DNA from: Alphaproteobacteria bacterium
GTDB taxonomy: Bacteria > Pseudomonadota > Alphaproteobacteria > UBA6615
Length of the DNA stretch: 64,000 nucleotides
Direction: 5' to 3'
Assembly (NCBI GenBank): GCA_039980135.1
Contig: JBDXCV010000002.1
Location: 1 to 64,000, forward strand
The notes below the pieces were generated by a model. That model did not search any database and was not told the DNA's origin. It saw only the letters and a list, made by a program, of their open reading frames with translations. The position numbers were made by a program, and so were the translations under genes. Numbering within the stretch: the first letter of the stretch is position 1; each line of letters opens with the position of its first letter. Of this stretch, positions 55,878 to 64,000 are shown piece by piece.

Positions 55878-57161
55878 ATGACACCCGCCGCGCGCACCGC
55901 CGCCACAATCGAAATACTGACCGAAGTTGCACGCGGCGATGCGCCTGCGGATGCTGTCCTGGCCGACTGGTTTCGCGGCCACCGGTTTGCCGGATCAGGT
56001 GACCGCCGTGCCATCCGCGAAGCCGTCTACGGCGATTTTCGTGCCGGCGCGCGGCGTCGCTGGGCCGTGCAGATGGCCGACGGCGATCCGGAACTGCCGC
56101 GCTTGCGAACCATCGCCGGGCTGGCGCTGGAGGCGCCGGGTGAGCTGGATTCGCTGTTCGACGGGGCGGGCTATGGGCCGTCGCCTTTGGATGCCCGGGA
56201 GCAGGCCATGGCAGCCACAGTCCGCGCGCTGGAACCGGCCGCGGCGCCGGCCCATGTGGACGGCAACTGTCCGGCTGAGTTGCATGGTTTGTTCCGTGAA
56301 CAATGGGGAGACGGCACGGCCGAGGAACTCGCCGCGCTGAACCGGACCGCGCCGGTGGATCTGCGGGTCAACATCCTGCGCGCGACCCGGGAAACGGCGC
56401 AGACGCGTCTGGCGGCAGACGGATATGCGGCGGACCCGACCCCGTTCAGCCCGACCGGGCTGCGCGGCACCGCGCGGGGCAATTTCCAGCAGCTCGGCGC
56501 CTATCGCGAGGGGATGATCGAGCCGCAGGATGAATCGAGCCAGCTCGTCACCATGCTGGTGGATGCTGCACCGGGTCTTCGGATAATCGACTATTGCGCG
56601 GGTGCGGGCGGCAAAGCGCTGGCGCTGGCGGCGGCCGCGGAGAACCAGGCCGAGATTATTGCCTGTGACGTGTCCGCCTCCAGGCTCGGGCATCTGGAGC
56701 CCCGCGTGACCCGGCTGGGTGTGGAAGGGGTGCGGAGCCTCACGGTTGCTGCAGACCAGGCACCCGATGAGATCAGGGATTGGGCGGACCGGGTGTTGAT
56801 TGACGCGCCGTGTTCGGGAACGGGCACATGGCGGCGCAGCCCGGATATGCGTTGGCGCACCAGCCCGGAGACGATAGCGGGCTTTGTGCGTGAACAGGAC
56901 AATCTGCTCGATACCGCCGCGACCATGCTGCGGGCAGGCGGGCGGATCGCCTATGCGGTCTGTTCGGTGCTCGAGTGTGAGGGCCGTGCGCGTGTCGATG
57001 CGTTCCTCGCGCGGCATCCGGGTTTCCGGCGTCTCCCGATAAGCGACGTCCTTGGGCTGGAGATGACCACGGATTTGGGGTGTGACGACGATCTGGTTCT
57101 GACCCCCCACCGGCACGAGACGGACGGGATGTATGGCGCGGTACTGACGCGCCGGGCGTGA
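55878..57161 (+). CDS. RsmB/NOP-family RNA methyltransferase
   Basis: A 427-residue SAM-dependent 5-methylcytosine-type RNA methyltransferase. An N-terminal helical region (NusB-like but short) precedes the catalytic domain: IIDYCAGAGGKALALA, the first catalytic Cys loop in IDAPCSGTGTWRRSPDMRWR and AYAVCSVLECE. Homologues are called RsmB (m5C967 of 16S rRNA), but the N-terminus differs and the exact target is not certain. It sits between guaB and guaA. Confidence 0.9.
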   Translation: MTPAARTAATIEILTEVARGDAPADAVLADWFRGHRFAGSGDRRAIREAVYGDFRAGARRRWAVQMADGDPELPRLRTIAGLALEAPGELDSLFDGAGYGPSPLDAREQAMAATVRALEPAAAPAHVDGNCPAELHGLFREQWGDGTAEELAALNRTAPVDLRVNILRATRETAQTRLAADGYAADPTPFSPTGLRGTARGNFQQLGAYREGMIEPQDESSQLVTMLVDAAPGLRIIDYCAGAGGKALALAAAAENQAEIIACDVSASRLGHLEPRVTRLGVEGVRSLTVAADQAPDEIRDWADRVLIDAPCSGTGTWRRSPDMRWRTSPETIAGFVREQDNLLDTAATMLRAGGRIAYAVCSVLECEGRARVDAFLARHPGFRRLPISDVLGLEMTTDLGCDDDLVLTPHRHETDGMYGAVLTRRA

Positions 57162-57244
57162 TTGATTCTGGCCAAGTGTCGTTGCCTGTGGATGAAGCCG
57201 AACAGCGCTAGTGCGGGGCGAATTCGAATCGGCTAAATATCCCT

Positions 57245-58813
57245 ATGGTCACATCGCTTCCCGTCTCCGAAAAAATCCTCATCATCGACTTCGGTTCGCA
57301 GGTCACACAGCTGATCGCGCGGCGTGTGCGCGAGTCTGGTGTCTACAGCGAAATCCACCCCTGTTTCCGGATCGACACGGCCTTCATCGAGGCGTTCGCG
57401 CCCGACGCGATCATCCTGTCGGGCGGTCCGGCCAGCGTGATGGCGGACGGGGCACCGTCTGTCGATCCGATCGTCTTCGAGTGCGGCGTGCCGGTGCTCG
57501 GTATCTGTTATGGCCAGCAGCTCATGTGCCATGCGCTGGGCGGGGTGGTCGAAGATTCCGACCATCAGGAGTTCGGTCGTGCGATCCTCGAAGTGACGGA
57601 TCACTGCGGCCTGTTTCATCGGGTCTGGCTGCCGGGTACCGTGCCTGAGGTCTGGATGTCCCATGGCGACCGCGTCACGGCATTGCCCGACGGGTTTCGG
57701 GTCGTTGCGACGAGCCACGGCGCACCGTTCGCGGCGATCGCGGATGATGAGCGCAAGTTCTACGGCGTTCAGTTCCATCCCGAGGTGGTACACACCCAGG
57801 ACGGTTCACGCCTCTTGTCGAATTTCGTCCATCATGTTGCAGGCTGCCGCGGTGACTGGACAATGGCGGCATTTCGGGCGGCGGAGATCAAGAAGATCCG
57901 AGAACAGGTCGGTGACGGCCGGGTGATCTGCGGGCTGTCGGGGGGCGTGGACAGCTCCGTCGCAGCGGTGCTCATCCATGAGGCGATCGGCGACCAGTTG
58001 AATTGCATCTTCGTCGATCATGGCCTGTTGCGCGCGGGCGAGGTGGAGGAAGTGGAGCGGGTGTTCCGCGAGCGGTTCAACATTCCCCTGGTTGTGCGTG
58101 ACGCGAAGGACATGTTCCTCGACAAGCTCGACGGCGAGTCCGACCCGGAGACGAAGCGGAAGATCATCGGCGGGACCTTCATCGATGTGTTCGAGGAGGA
58201 AGCCGCGAAGATCGGCGGCGCGGATTTTCTGGCCCAGGGGACGCTCTATCCCGATGTCATCGAATCCGTCAGCCCGTTCGGCGGGCCGAGCGCGACCATC
58301 AAGTCCCACCATAACGTGGGTGGGTTGCCCGAACGCATGAACATGGAATTGGTGGAACCGTTGCGTGAATTGTTCAAGGACGAGGTGCGTGACCTCGGTC
58401 GTGAACTGGGCATGCCCCACGAGATCGTCGGCCGCCACCCGTTTCCGGGGCCGGGCCTCGCGATCCGGATGCCCGGAGACTTCGATCGTGAAAAGCTGGA
58501 GATGTTGCGCCAGGCCGACGCGATTTATCTCGATGAAATTCGCAAAGCCGGCCTGTATGATTCGATCTGGCAGGCCTTCGCCGTGCTGCTGCCGGTGCGG
58601 ACTGTGGGCGTGATGGGCGATGCACGCACATATGATCATGTCTGCGCGTTGCGGGCCGTGACCTCGACCGACGGCATGACGGCGGATAGTTATCCTTTTG
58701 AGCATGCCTTCGTGGCCAGGGTGGCGACCCGCATCATTAATCAGGTACGCGGTATCAACCGGGTGGTTTACGACGTAACCTCGAAACCGCCGGGCACGAT
58801 TGAGTGGGAATAG
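57245..58813 (+). CDS. guaA: GMP synthase (glutamine-hydrolysing)
   Basis: GuaA converts XMP to GMP. The 522-residue protein has a glutamine amidotransferase domain with the nucleophile in GICYGQQL (Cys about residue 88), His/Glu pair in FHPEVVHT, an ATP-pyrophosphatase domain with [14 protein letters not shown], and the dimerisation end [10 protein letters not shown]. Length normal. Confidence 0.98.
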   Translation: MVTSLPVSEKILIIDFGSQVTQLIARRVRESGVYSEIHPCFRIDTAFIEAFAPDAIILSGGPASVMADGAPSVDPIVFECGVPVLGICYGQQLMCHALGGVVEDSDHQEFGRAILEVTDHCGLFHRVWLPGTVPEVWMSHGDRVTALPDGFRVVATSHGAPFAAIADDERKFYGVQFHPEVVHTQDGSRLLSNFVHHVAGCRGDWTMAAFRAAEIKKIREQVGDGRVICGLSGGVDSSVAAVLIHEAIGDQLNCIFVDHGLLRAGEVEEVERVFRERFNIPLVVRDAKDMFLDKLDGESDPETKRKIIGGTFIDVFEEEAAKIGGADFLAQGTLYPDVIESVSPFGGPSATIKSHHNVGGLPERMNMELVEPLRELFKDEVRDLGRELGMPHEIVGRHPFPGPGLAIRMPGDFDREKLEMLRQADAIYLDEIRKAGLYDSIWQAFAVLLPVRTVGVMGDARTYDHVCALRAVTSTDGMTADSYPFEHAFVARVATRIINQVRGINRVVYDVTSKPPGTIEWE

Positions 58814-58927
58814 TCGTCCTTGCGCGTGAATGAATTTGGGGGTCATCCTTCGACGCCAATTTCTGCGGCAGTGCACTGGAGAAGAGCAGGTCGCAAAAGA
58901 CGGCTTTCCCGAAGGACGCAACGAGCC

Positions 58928-59740
58928 ATGAACATGCCGCAGTTCGTAAAGGAAGTCGCCGACGGGAAGCGTTTCGAGTTCGGTAAAAACTGGAAAAAAT
59001 TCCTTGGAACGCTCAGTGACGAGCGTATCGCCGATGCTGAAACCTCCCTCCGGACGATGCTCGAGGTCGAGGACCTCGAGGGCAGGACATTTCTGGATAT
59101 CGGCTGCGGAAGCGGTCTTTTCTCTCTGGCCGCGAGAAACCTTGGTGCGGACGTTCGTTCATTCGACTATGACCGCTCGTCTGTCTGGTGCACCGCCGAA
59201 TTGAAAGACCGCTACCATAAGGACGACCCGCGATGGATCATCGAGCAGGGGTCCGTGCTCGATATCGAATACCTTAAGTCATTGGGAACATTCGATATTG
59301 TCTATAGCTGGGGGGTGCTTCACCACACCGGCGATATGTGGAATGCGTTGGAAAATGTGTGTTCGTCCGTTAACGACGGCGGCCAGCTGTTCATCGCGAT
59401 CTACAACTATCAGCAGTTCGCGAGCGGCTATTGGTCCTTTGTGAAGCGAAGCTACAATTCGAGCAAGTTGATGCGCCCGTTCTGGGTTCTGCTGCACCTG
59501 ATCTACCCGACGATACCTTCGATAATTCTAAAAACCGTTCGGGGCCGCCGGCCTCCGAGAGGGATGACCTATTGGTATGACCTCTTGGACTGGCTCGGCG
59601 GATATCCGTTCGAAGTCTCATCGCCTAAGCGCATCTTTGATTTCTACAGGCAACGCGGTTTTGCCCTGACGCAGCTGGAGACGGTTGGCGGCAAGCATGG
59701 GTGCAACGAGTTCGTGCTCCGGAAATCGAAACTTGATTGA
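58928..59740 (+). CDS. Class I SAM-dependent methyltransferase
   Basis: A 270-residue methyltransferase. The SAM motif is FLDIGCGSGLFSLAARNLGADV (about residue 53), followed by post-motif DIVYSWGVLHHTGDMWNAL. The C-terminal third has an amphipathic, aromatic stretch (FVKRSYNSSKLMRPFWVLLHLIYPTIPSIILKT) suggesting membrane contact. Start MNMPQFVKEVADGKR at 58928 is preferred to the longer frame from 58820. Base composition seems less GC-rich than its neighbours by eye, so acquisition is possible. Substrate unknown (lipid, sugar or small molecule). Confidence 0.88.
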   Translation: MNMPQFVKEVADGKRFEFGKNWKKFLGTLSDERIADAETSLRTMLEVEDLEGRTFLDIGCGSGLFSLAARNLGADVRSFDYDRSSVWCTAELKDRYHKDDPRWIIEQGSVLDIEYLKSLGTFDIVYSWGVLHHTGDMWNALENVCSSVNDGGQLFIAIYNYQQFASGYWSFVKRSYNSSKLMRPFWVLLHLIYPTIPSIILKTVRGRRPPRGMTYWYDLLDWLGGYPFEVSSPKRIFDFYRQRGFALTQLETVGGKHGCNEFVLRKSKLD

Positions 59741-59817
59741 CACTTGGCCACATGCTGCAGGAAACAGCGGTTGGTAAGCTTTCTCCATTTCCTCCTTTCC
59801 GCAGTCGCGGCATCCCG

Positions 59818-60555
59818 ATGATCGAAAAAAATTCACTTGGCCAGAATGTTGGGATTTCGTTGCCCGGCTGGGTGCCGCCGCCACGCCCACCACGTGAAGC
59901 TCTGTTGGGGAAATTCTGCCGGCTGGAGCCGCTGGATGTCGCCGCGCATGCCGGCGACCTGCATCACCATTTCGGCGAAGACACGGATGGACGCGACTGG
60001 TCTTATCTGCCCTACGGGCCGTTCGATAGCCTCGGGGCATTCGAAGCGTGGATGACCGATACCTGTCTCGATGCGGACCCGTTCTTCTATGCCATTGTCG
60101 ATACCGCAACAGGACGCGCGGCCGGGATGGTGAGTTTTATGCGCATCAATCCCGCGCATGGCTCGATCGAGGTGGGGCACGTGCACTACGCGCCTGCGAT
60201 TCAGCGTGGTCGGGTGACGAGCCAGGCCATGTATCTGATGATGCAGTGGGCTTTCGAGGCGGGTTACCGGCGTTATGAATGGAAATGTCATAGTTTCAAT
60301 CGTCCTTCGCGCGTCGCGGCGCAGCGGCTGGGGTTTTCCTATGAGGGCGTGTTTCGCGATCACATGATCCATCGGGGGCGCTCGCGCGATACGGCCTGGT
60401 ATGCCTGCGTCGCGTCCGAATGGCCGGCGCTGAAGGCGGCCTATGAAACATGGCTCGATCCGGATAATTTCGATGCCGAAGGTAACCAAAATATACGCTT
60501 GTCCACGCTTACGAGACCCATCCTCGTGGCCACCGATCCGGAGTTGGAACCATGA
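59818..60555 (+). CDS. GNAT-family N-acetyltransferase
   Basis: A 245-residue GNAT protein of the RimJ/RimL type. The start MIEKNSLGQNVGISLPGW fits; the frame from 59737 overlaps the preceding gene and is less likely. Core: LEPLDVAAHAGDLH, GRDWSYLPYGPFDS, GSIEVGHVHYAPAIQRGRVTSQAMYLMMQWAFEAGYRRYEWKC and NRPSRVAAQRLGFSYEGVFRDHM, including the acetyl-CoA region. It overlaps the following gene by 4 bp, so they are co-translated. Confidence 0.93.
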   Translation: MIEKNSLGQNVGISLPGWVPPPRPPREALLGKFCRLEPLDVAAHAGDLHHHFGEDTDGRDWSYLPYGPFDSLGAFEAWMTDTCLDADPFFYAIVDTATGRAAGMVSFMRINPAHGSIEVGHVHYAPAIQRGRVTSQAMYLMMQWAFEAGYRRYEWKCHSFNRPSRVAAQRLGFSYEGVFRDHMIHRGRSRDTAWYACVASEWPALKAAYETWLDPDNFDAEGNQNIRLSTLTRPILVATDPELEP

Positions 60556-61808
60556 CCGAAGATAGTCCGAAGGCGGGTTCCGAAGAGCCCGATTACAAGG
60601 TCACGGCGGGGCGGCCCGACACGTCGACGCGTGCGGGCAAGCTCAAGATGCTCTACCCAACCATCGAGGATTTGCGCGCCAAGGCGCGCAAACGCGTGCC
60701 GCGCTTTGCCTTCGACTATGTGGATGGTGCGGCCGGGGCGGATGAACCGAACCGCAAGGGCAACGCTGCCGCGCTGGACGGAATCGAAATTCTGCCGCGC
60801 TACGGGGTCGAAAACTACAGCGCCGACACTTCTGTAGAGCTGTTCGGCAAACGCTATGCGGGGCCGTTGGCCATTGCCCCGATGGGGCTGCCCGGCCTCG
60901 TGCTGCCGGGTGGCGAGGAGATTTTCGCGCGCGCCGCGGCGGCAAATGAGATCCCGTTCACGCTCGGCAGTTCGGCGCTTGCGCCGGTCGAACATGTGGC
61001 CGAACTGGCCAACGGCTTCGCATGGTTCCAGATATATCGGATGCCGCGCGACGATCTCGCCATCAACATGGACTGGATCGCCCGGGCAACGGCCGCAGAG
61101 GTCGCCGCCCTGGTCGTTACCATCGACGTGCCGGCGCGTACGAAGCGCCCCCGCGAGCTGCGCAACAGGCTGGTGCTGCCCTACCGGATCGGGCCGCGTA
61201 CGGTCGCGGATGTGGTGACTCATCCGGCCTGGTTGAGGGCCTATCTTCGTCACGGGCAGGCGATGTTCGCCAACTTGCGTAAGTATGCGGGCGAAAATGT
61301 CAGCCATGCCGAGGTCGCGGACTTTGCGCGGCGCGAGGGCGGCGGCGCCTTCACCTGGGACGAAATCGGTCGGTTCCGCGACGCCTGGAAGGGACCGCTC
61401 GTGATCAAGGGCATCCTGCATCCGGGTGACGCCGAAAAGTCCGCCGAACTCGGCGCGGACGGGATCGTGGTCTCGAATCATGGCGGCCGTCAGCTCGAAG
61501 CCGCGCCGGCTTCCGTGGATGTCCTGCCGGGCATCGTCTCGGCGGTTGGCGGACGCACGGAAATCCTGTTCGACGGTGGCTTGCGCAGCGGGGTGGACCT
61601 GATGCGGTCGGCCGCGCTGGGCGCGCGGTTCAACCTGGTCGGCCGGGCGTTCATGTACGGGCTTGCCGCACTGGGCGAGGACGGACCGGGTTTCGTCGCA
61701 GACTTCTTCATCGAGGAACTGCGCGAGGCGCTTCGCCAGGTCGGAGCGCGTGATCTCTCGGGCGCGCGAGACTTGGATATACGCCATCCCACGGCGTGGA
61801 AATTCTAG
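60552..61808 (+). CDS. FMN-dependent alpha-hydroxy acid dehydrogenase
   Basis: A 418-residue flavoprotein of the lactate/glycolate/mandelate oxidase family. FMN and substrate motifs: LAIAPMGLPGLVLPGGE, FQIYRM, VTIDVPARTKRPRELRN, GPLVIKGILHPGDAEKSAELGADGIVVSNHGGRQLEAAPAS (active-site His and Arg present) and ILFDGGLRSGVDLMRSAALGA. Probably oxidises L-lactate or a related hydroxy acid; the exact substrate is unclear. Its start overlaps the GNAT stop, and its stop overlaps the adenine deaminase stop by CTAG. Confidence 0.92.
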   Translation: MTEDSPKAGSEEPDYKVTAGRPDTSTRAGKLKMLYPTIEDLRAKARKRVPRFAFDYVDGAAGADEPNRKGNAAALDGIEILPRYGVENYSADTSVELFGKRYAGPLAIAPMGLPGLVLPGGEEIFARAAAANEIPFTLGSSALAPVEHVAELANGFAWFQIYRMPRDDLAINMDWIARATAAEVAALVVTIDVPARTKRPRELRNRLVLPYRIGPRTVADVVTHPAWLRAYLRHGQAMFANLRKYAGENVSHAEVADFARREGGGAFTWDEIGRFRDAWKGPLVIKGILHPGDAEKSAELGADGIVVSNHGGRQLEAAPASVDVLPGIVSAVGGRTEILFDGGLRSGVDLMRSAALGARFNLVGRAFMYGLAALGEDGPGFVADFFIEELREALRQVGARDLSGARDLDIRHPTAWKF

Positions 61809-62836
61809 TCGGCGTCGCGGATAAACGTCTCGGCGTGGCGATCGACAGCATCGATTCGGGCCTGTTTCTCGCCATCGGGCAGGAAGGACGCGGCGAAGGA
61901 GTTCTTCGCCAGAGTCACGATATCGCCAGGTGACAGGCCGAGCGCGTCGGAGACCGCCTGGTAGTTGTCGTTGATATAGCCGCCGAAATAGGACGGGTCG
62001 TCGGAATTGACCGTGACCAGCAGGCTCGCGTCGAGCGCTTTCTTGACCGGTTGCTCGGCCATGGACGCAATCCCGCTGAGCCGCAGGTTTGATAGCGGGC
62101 ACATGGTCAGCGGTGTCTTATCGCGCGCCAGGCGGGCAACGAGCGCCGGATCGTCGAGCGCGTGATTACCGTGGTCCACCCGCGATACCTTCAGAATATC
62201 CAGCGCGTCGGCGACGTATTCGGCGGGGCCTTCCTCACCGGCATGGGCGACGGCGAGGAAGCCTTCGTTGCGCGCGGCCTCATACACCCGGGCGAAGTTC
62301 GCCGGCGGGTTTCCGGCCTCGCCGGAATCGAGGCCGACGCCGTGGATATGGTCCTTGTGGCGGCACGCCGAATGAAGCGTGTCGAAGGCCTGCTCCTCGG
62401 GCAGGTGGCGCAGGAAGCACATGATCAGCCGCGACGTGATGCCGAGCTCGGTCTGGCCCTGCTCCAGCGCAGAGACGATCCCGCCCAGCACGGTCTCGAA
62501 TGCCACGCCCCGGTCCGTATGGCCCTGGGGGTCGAAGAAAATCTCGACATGGGTCACGCCCTGATCGGCGACCTTTTCCAGATAGGCCCAGGTCAGGTCG
62601 TGGAAATCGCGGGCCTCGATGAGGACGGACATGCCGGCATAGTAGAGGTCGAGGAAGTCCTGCAGCCCATCGAAGTTATAGGCCGCGCGGATTTCTTCGA
62701 CATTGTCGTAGGGCAAACTGACACCATTACGCCGTGCCAGTGCGAGCATCATCTCGGGTTCAAGGGTGCCCTCGATATGTAGGTGCAACTCTGCCTTGGG
62801 CAGCTTGTCGATCAGCTTGTCGGTGGTGTCAGCCAT
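61805..62836 (-). CDS. Adenine deaminase (ADA superfamily)
   Basis: A 343-residue metal-dependent deaminase. N-terminal metal motif LPKAELHLHIEGTLEPEMML, later HAGEEGPAEY with His/Glu, VDHGNHALDD, and the end motif NSDDPSYFGGYINDNY, which is the form seen in adenine deaminases (Aah1 type) rather than adenosine deaminases. It would convert adenine to hypoxanthine, linking to the gua genes nearby. Start at MADTTDKL; the frame extending to 62911 is not favoured. The assignment to adenine over adenosine is from the motif only. Confidence 0.85.
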   Translation of the reverse strand: MADTTDKLIDKLPKAELHLHIEGTLEPEMMLALARRNGVSLPYDNVEEIRAAYNFDGLQDFLDLYYAGMSVLIEARDFHDLTWAYLEKVADQGVTHVEIFFDPQGHTDRGVAFETVLGGIVSALEQGQTELGITSRLIMCFLRHLPEEQAFDTLHSACRHKDHIHGVGLDSGEAGNPPANFARVYEAARNEGFLAVAHAGEEGPAEYVADALDILKVSRVDHGNHALDDPALVARLARDKTPLTMCPLSNLRLSGIASMAEQPVKKALDASLLVTVNSDDPSYFGGYINDNYQAVSDALGLSPGDIVTLAKNSFAASFLPDGEKQARIDAVDRHAETFIRDAD

Positions 62837-62911
62837 CGACGCCGATTTTAACCGACTGCCCGGGTCCGTGCCGCGAATTAATCGCGACATGGACACCGGT
62901 TGTCGGAACAA

Positions 62912-63223
62912 TCAGGAATGGTCACGGTCCATTTTCTTCATATGTCGCCCGTCATGATCGTCGTCGTCGCCATGGCGTTGTCCCTCATGACTTTCACCGT
63001 GGCGACCCTCGCCGCGATGGTCTTTGTCGTGGTCGGATCGGCTGGCCGTGGAATGTCGTTCTTTTTCGGAACCCATACCCCGGCCCATATGCTGCCCGTC
63101 GCCATCCTGCATTTGGGTATGCGGCCCGGTCATGCCCGGGCCTTTCATGGAGTCCCCATCGGCGAGTGCCGCACCGGAAATCAACAGGGCCGCGAGTGCG
63201 GCGGTTGTCAGTAGGGTTTTCAT
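62912..63223 (-). CDS. Small His/Asp-rich exported protein
   Basis: A 103-residue protein. Signal peptide MKTLLTTAALAALLISGAALA (cleavage about residue 21), then a very polar tail rich in His, Asp, Met and Gly (about 20 His+Asp in the last 40 residues, including DHDKDHRG and HGDDDDHDGRHMKKM). It probably binds divalent metals (nickel, copper, zinc or cobalt) in the periplasm. GGAGAATCGC precedes the ATG. No metal transporter gene is in view. Confidence 0.82.
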   Translation of the reverse strand: MKTLLTTAALAALLISGAALADGDSMKGPGMTGPHTQMQDGDGQHMGRGMGSEKERHSTASRSDHDKDHRGEGRHGESHEGQRHGDDDDHDGRHMKKMDRDHS

Positions 63224-63445
63224 TGCGATTCTCCAGTTGTTTATAAGAGAAACATAATATTAGAATATTCTGAATAAAGGGGTGCGGCGGAATATCGCGC
63301 TTCCGGTCGCGGCGACCGTTCTCCGCGTCTTCACGGCAATGGCCGGAAGTCACAAGACCGTGAAAGATGTTTAATGCGCTTTCGGCCTCCCTTAATCTAA
63401 GCGGCGCGGCTAATCGCGCGACCGAAAATTGGATCAGAGATCGAC

Positions 63446-63934
63446 ATGACCACTGATGGACTGACACGCCGGACCATACTCGTCGCAGGGGTGGCTGCCG
63501 TTGTGACCGGCACTCCCGGACTGCTCGTGCCTGCCCGCGCACAGGGGCTGGCGCCGACACGATCAATGCGGGGCGGTTCCAATAATTATCAGCCCGGTGC
63601 GCCTGTCGTGGAGAAGATCGGCGGTGGCGGCTTCTGGATGTCCGGTACCGTGCGGCGCGCGGGTGATGGCGCGCCGGTCCCGGGCCAGCGTATCCAGATC
63701 TGGGCCCATACGACCGAGGGTCGCGAGCGGGATCCGCAAAGCCACGGGGCGACACTGTCAGACGCAAATGGCGAGTTCCGCCTGGAAATGCCGCAGATTG
63801 TGCCGACCTTCGGCCAACCCCATGGTCATCTCGCCTATGACGGCGGAGATTTTGAAACCGTTTTCCTGCGCCCGGTCATGCGAAGTGCGGAGCAGACAAG
63901 CCTCCGCGCGGACTTTGTGCTGCGCCCGGCCTGA
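63446..63934 (+). CDS. Tat-exported intradiol-dioxygenase-like protein
   Basis: A 162-residue protein with a Tat signal (LTRRTILVAGVAAVV, about residues 6-20; cleavage near ARA-QG). The mature part resembles the beta-sandwich of intradiol dioxygenases: GGFWMSGTVRRAGDGAPVPGQRIQIWAHTTEG, TLSDANGEFRLEMP and FGQPHGHLAYDGGDFET. At least one of the iron-binding His is kept, but two Tyr of the enzyme site are not evident, so catalytic activity is doubtful. It starts divergently from the His/Asp-rich gene about 220 bp away and is followed by another gene. Confidence 0.78.
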   Translation: MTTDGLTRRTILVAGVAAVVTGTPGLLVPARAQGLAPTRSMRGGSNNYQPGAPVVEKIGGGGFWMSGTVRRAGDGAPVPGQRIQIWAHTTEGRERDPQSHGATLSDANGEFRLEMPQIVPTFGQPHGHLAYDGGDFETVFLRPVMRSAEQTSLRADFVLRPA

Positions 63935-63939
63935 CTACG

Positions 63940-64000
63940 ATGAATGACCGGGGCAGGCACCGGGTCCCTGGATTTCTGATCTGGGCCGCGCTTCTGGTCG
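63940..64000 (+). CDS. Start of a membrane protein (cut by window edge)
   Basis: The first 20 codons are present: MNDRGRHRVPGFLIWAALLV, a basic N-terminus leading into a membrane segment. It begins 6 bp after the Tat-exported protein, so both are probably in one operon. A membrane redox partner is possible but the family cannot be judged from this fragment. Confidence 0.6.
   Translation, partial: MNDRGRHRVPGFLIWAALLV

Overview
This GC-rich window comes from an alphaproteobacterium, most likely a Rhodospirillales-type, flagellated, free-living bacterium. The reasons are: CckA-type kinase next to flhB, a FliX homologue, CtrA-like boxes (TTAA-N7-TTAA), an alphaproteobacterial SOS box (GAAC-N7-GAAC) before recA, a single-cysteine DksA, and a split flagellar regulon with flgB-C-fliE-Q-R-flhB in one block. 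No phage, insertion sequence, CRISPR array or rRNA operon is visible. Coding density is high and nearly all genes are typical chromosomal genes.

Layout. Positions 1-8050 (minus strand) hold two tandem flagellins (the first truncated by the window edge), an unrecognised 283-residue helical protein, and flgI-flgJ-flgN-flgK-flgL. fliX (+) and dksA (+) follow after a regulatory gap of about 400 bp. Positions 9.6-13.4 kb carry a small catabolic group: zinc-type dehydrogenase, acyl-CoA dehydrogenase, cupin, and a convergent alpha/beta hydrolase. Positions 13.6-17.0 kb (minus) hold flgF-flgG-flgA-flgH. Divergent from it, 17.3-25.1 kb (+) is a seven-gene motor operon: fliL, fliM, a DUF6468-type protein, motE, two MotB-like genes and a 1144-residue periplasmic TPR protein. 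Positions 25.1-27.9 kb (minus) hold csrA, a small coiled-coil gene, fliO, fliP and a LysE exporter. Positions 28.0-34.2 kb (+) hold flgB-flgC-fliE-fliQ-fliR-flhB-cckA.

From 34.2 kb housekeeping genes dominate: recA, alaS, a MoxR/vWA pair, an MXKDX-repeat protein with an ECF sigma/anti-sigma pair, an unrecognised 456-residue protein, a LOG-family enzyme, a LysM protein, a PadR-MFP-RND efflux operon, a dienelactone hydrolase, tRNA-Gln(CTG), an Ada-like metal-binding protein, Ppx/GppA, rlmE, guaB, an RsmB-type methyltransferase, guaA, a small methyltransferase, a GNAT, an FMN-dependent hydroxy-acid dehydrogenase and an adenine deaminase. At the right edge are a His/Asp-rich exported protein, a Tat-exported dioxygenase-fold protein and the start of another gene.

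How it fits together. The flagellar genes look wired as a two-tier cascade. CtrA-like boxes precede fliX, fliL, flgB and the fliO/fliP group (early genes), and cckA, the kinase upstream of CtrA in related bacteria, sits at the end of the flgB operon. Sigma-54 -24/-12 promoters precede flgI, flgF and both flagellins (late genes). Three of these four also have CGGCAA/TTGCCG inverted repeats about 50-110 bp upstream, where a FlbD-type activator (partner of FliX) would bind. The least explained parts are the motor operon with its two MotB-like proteins, one lacking the ion-conducting aspartate, and the large periplasmic protein at its end.
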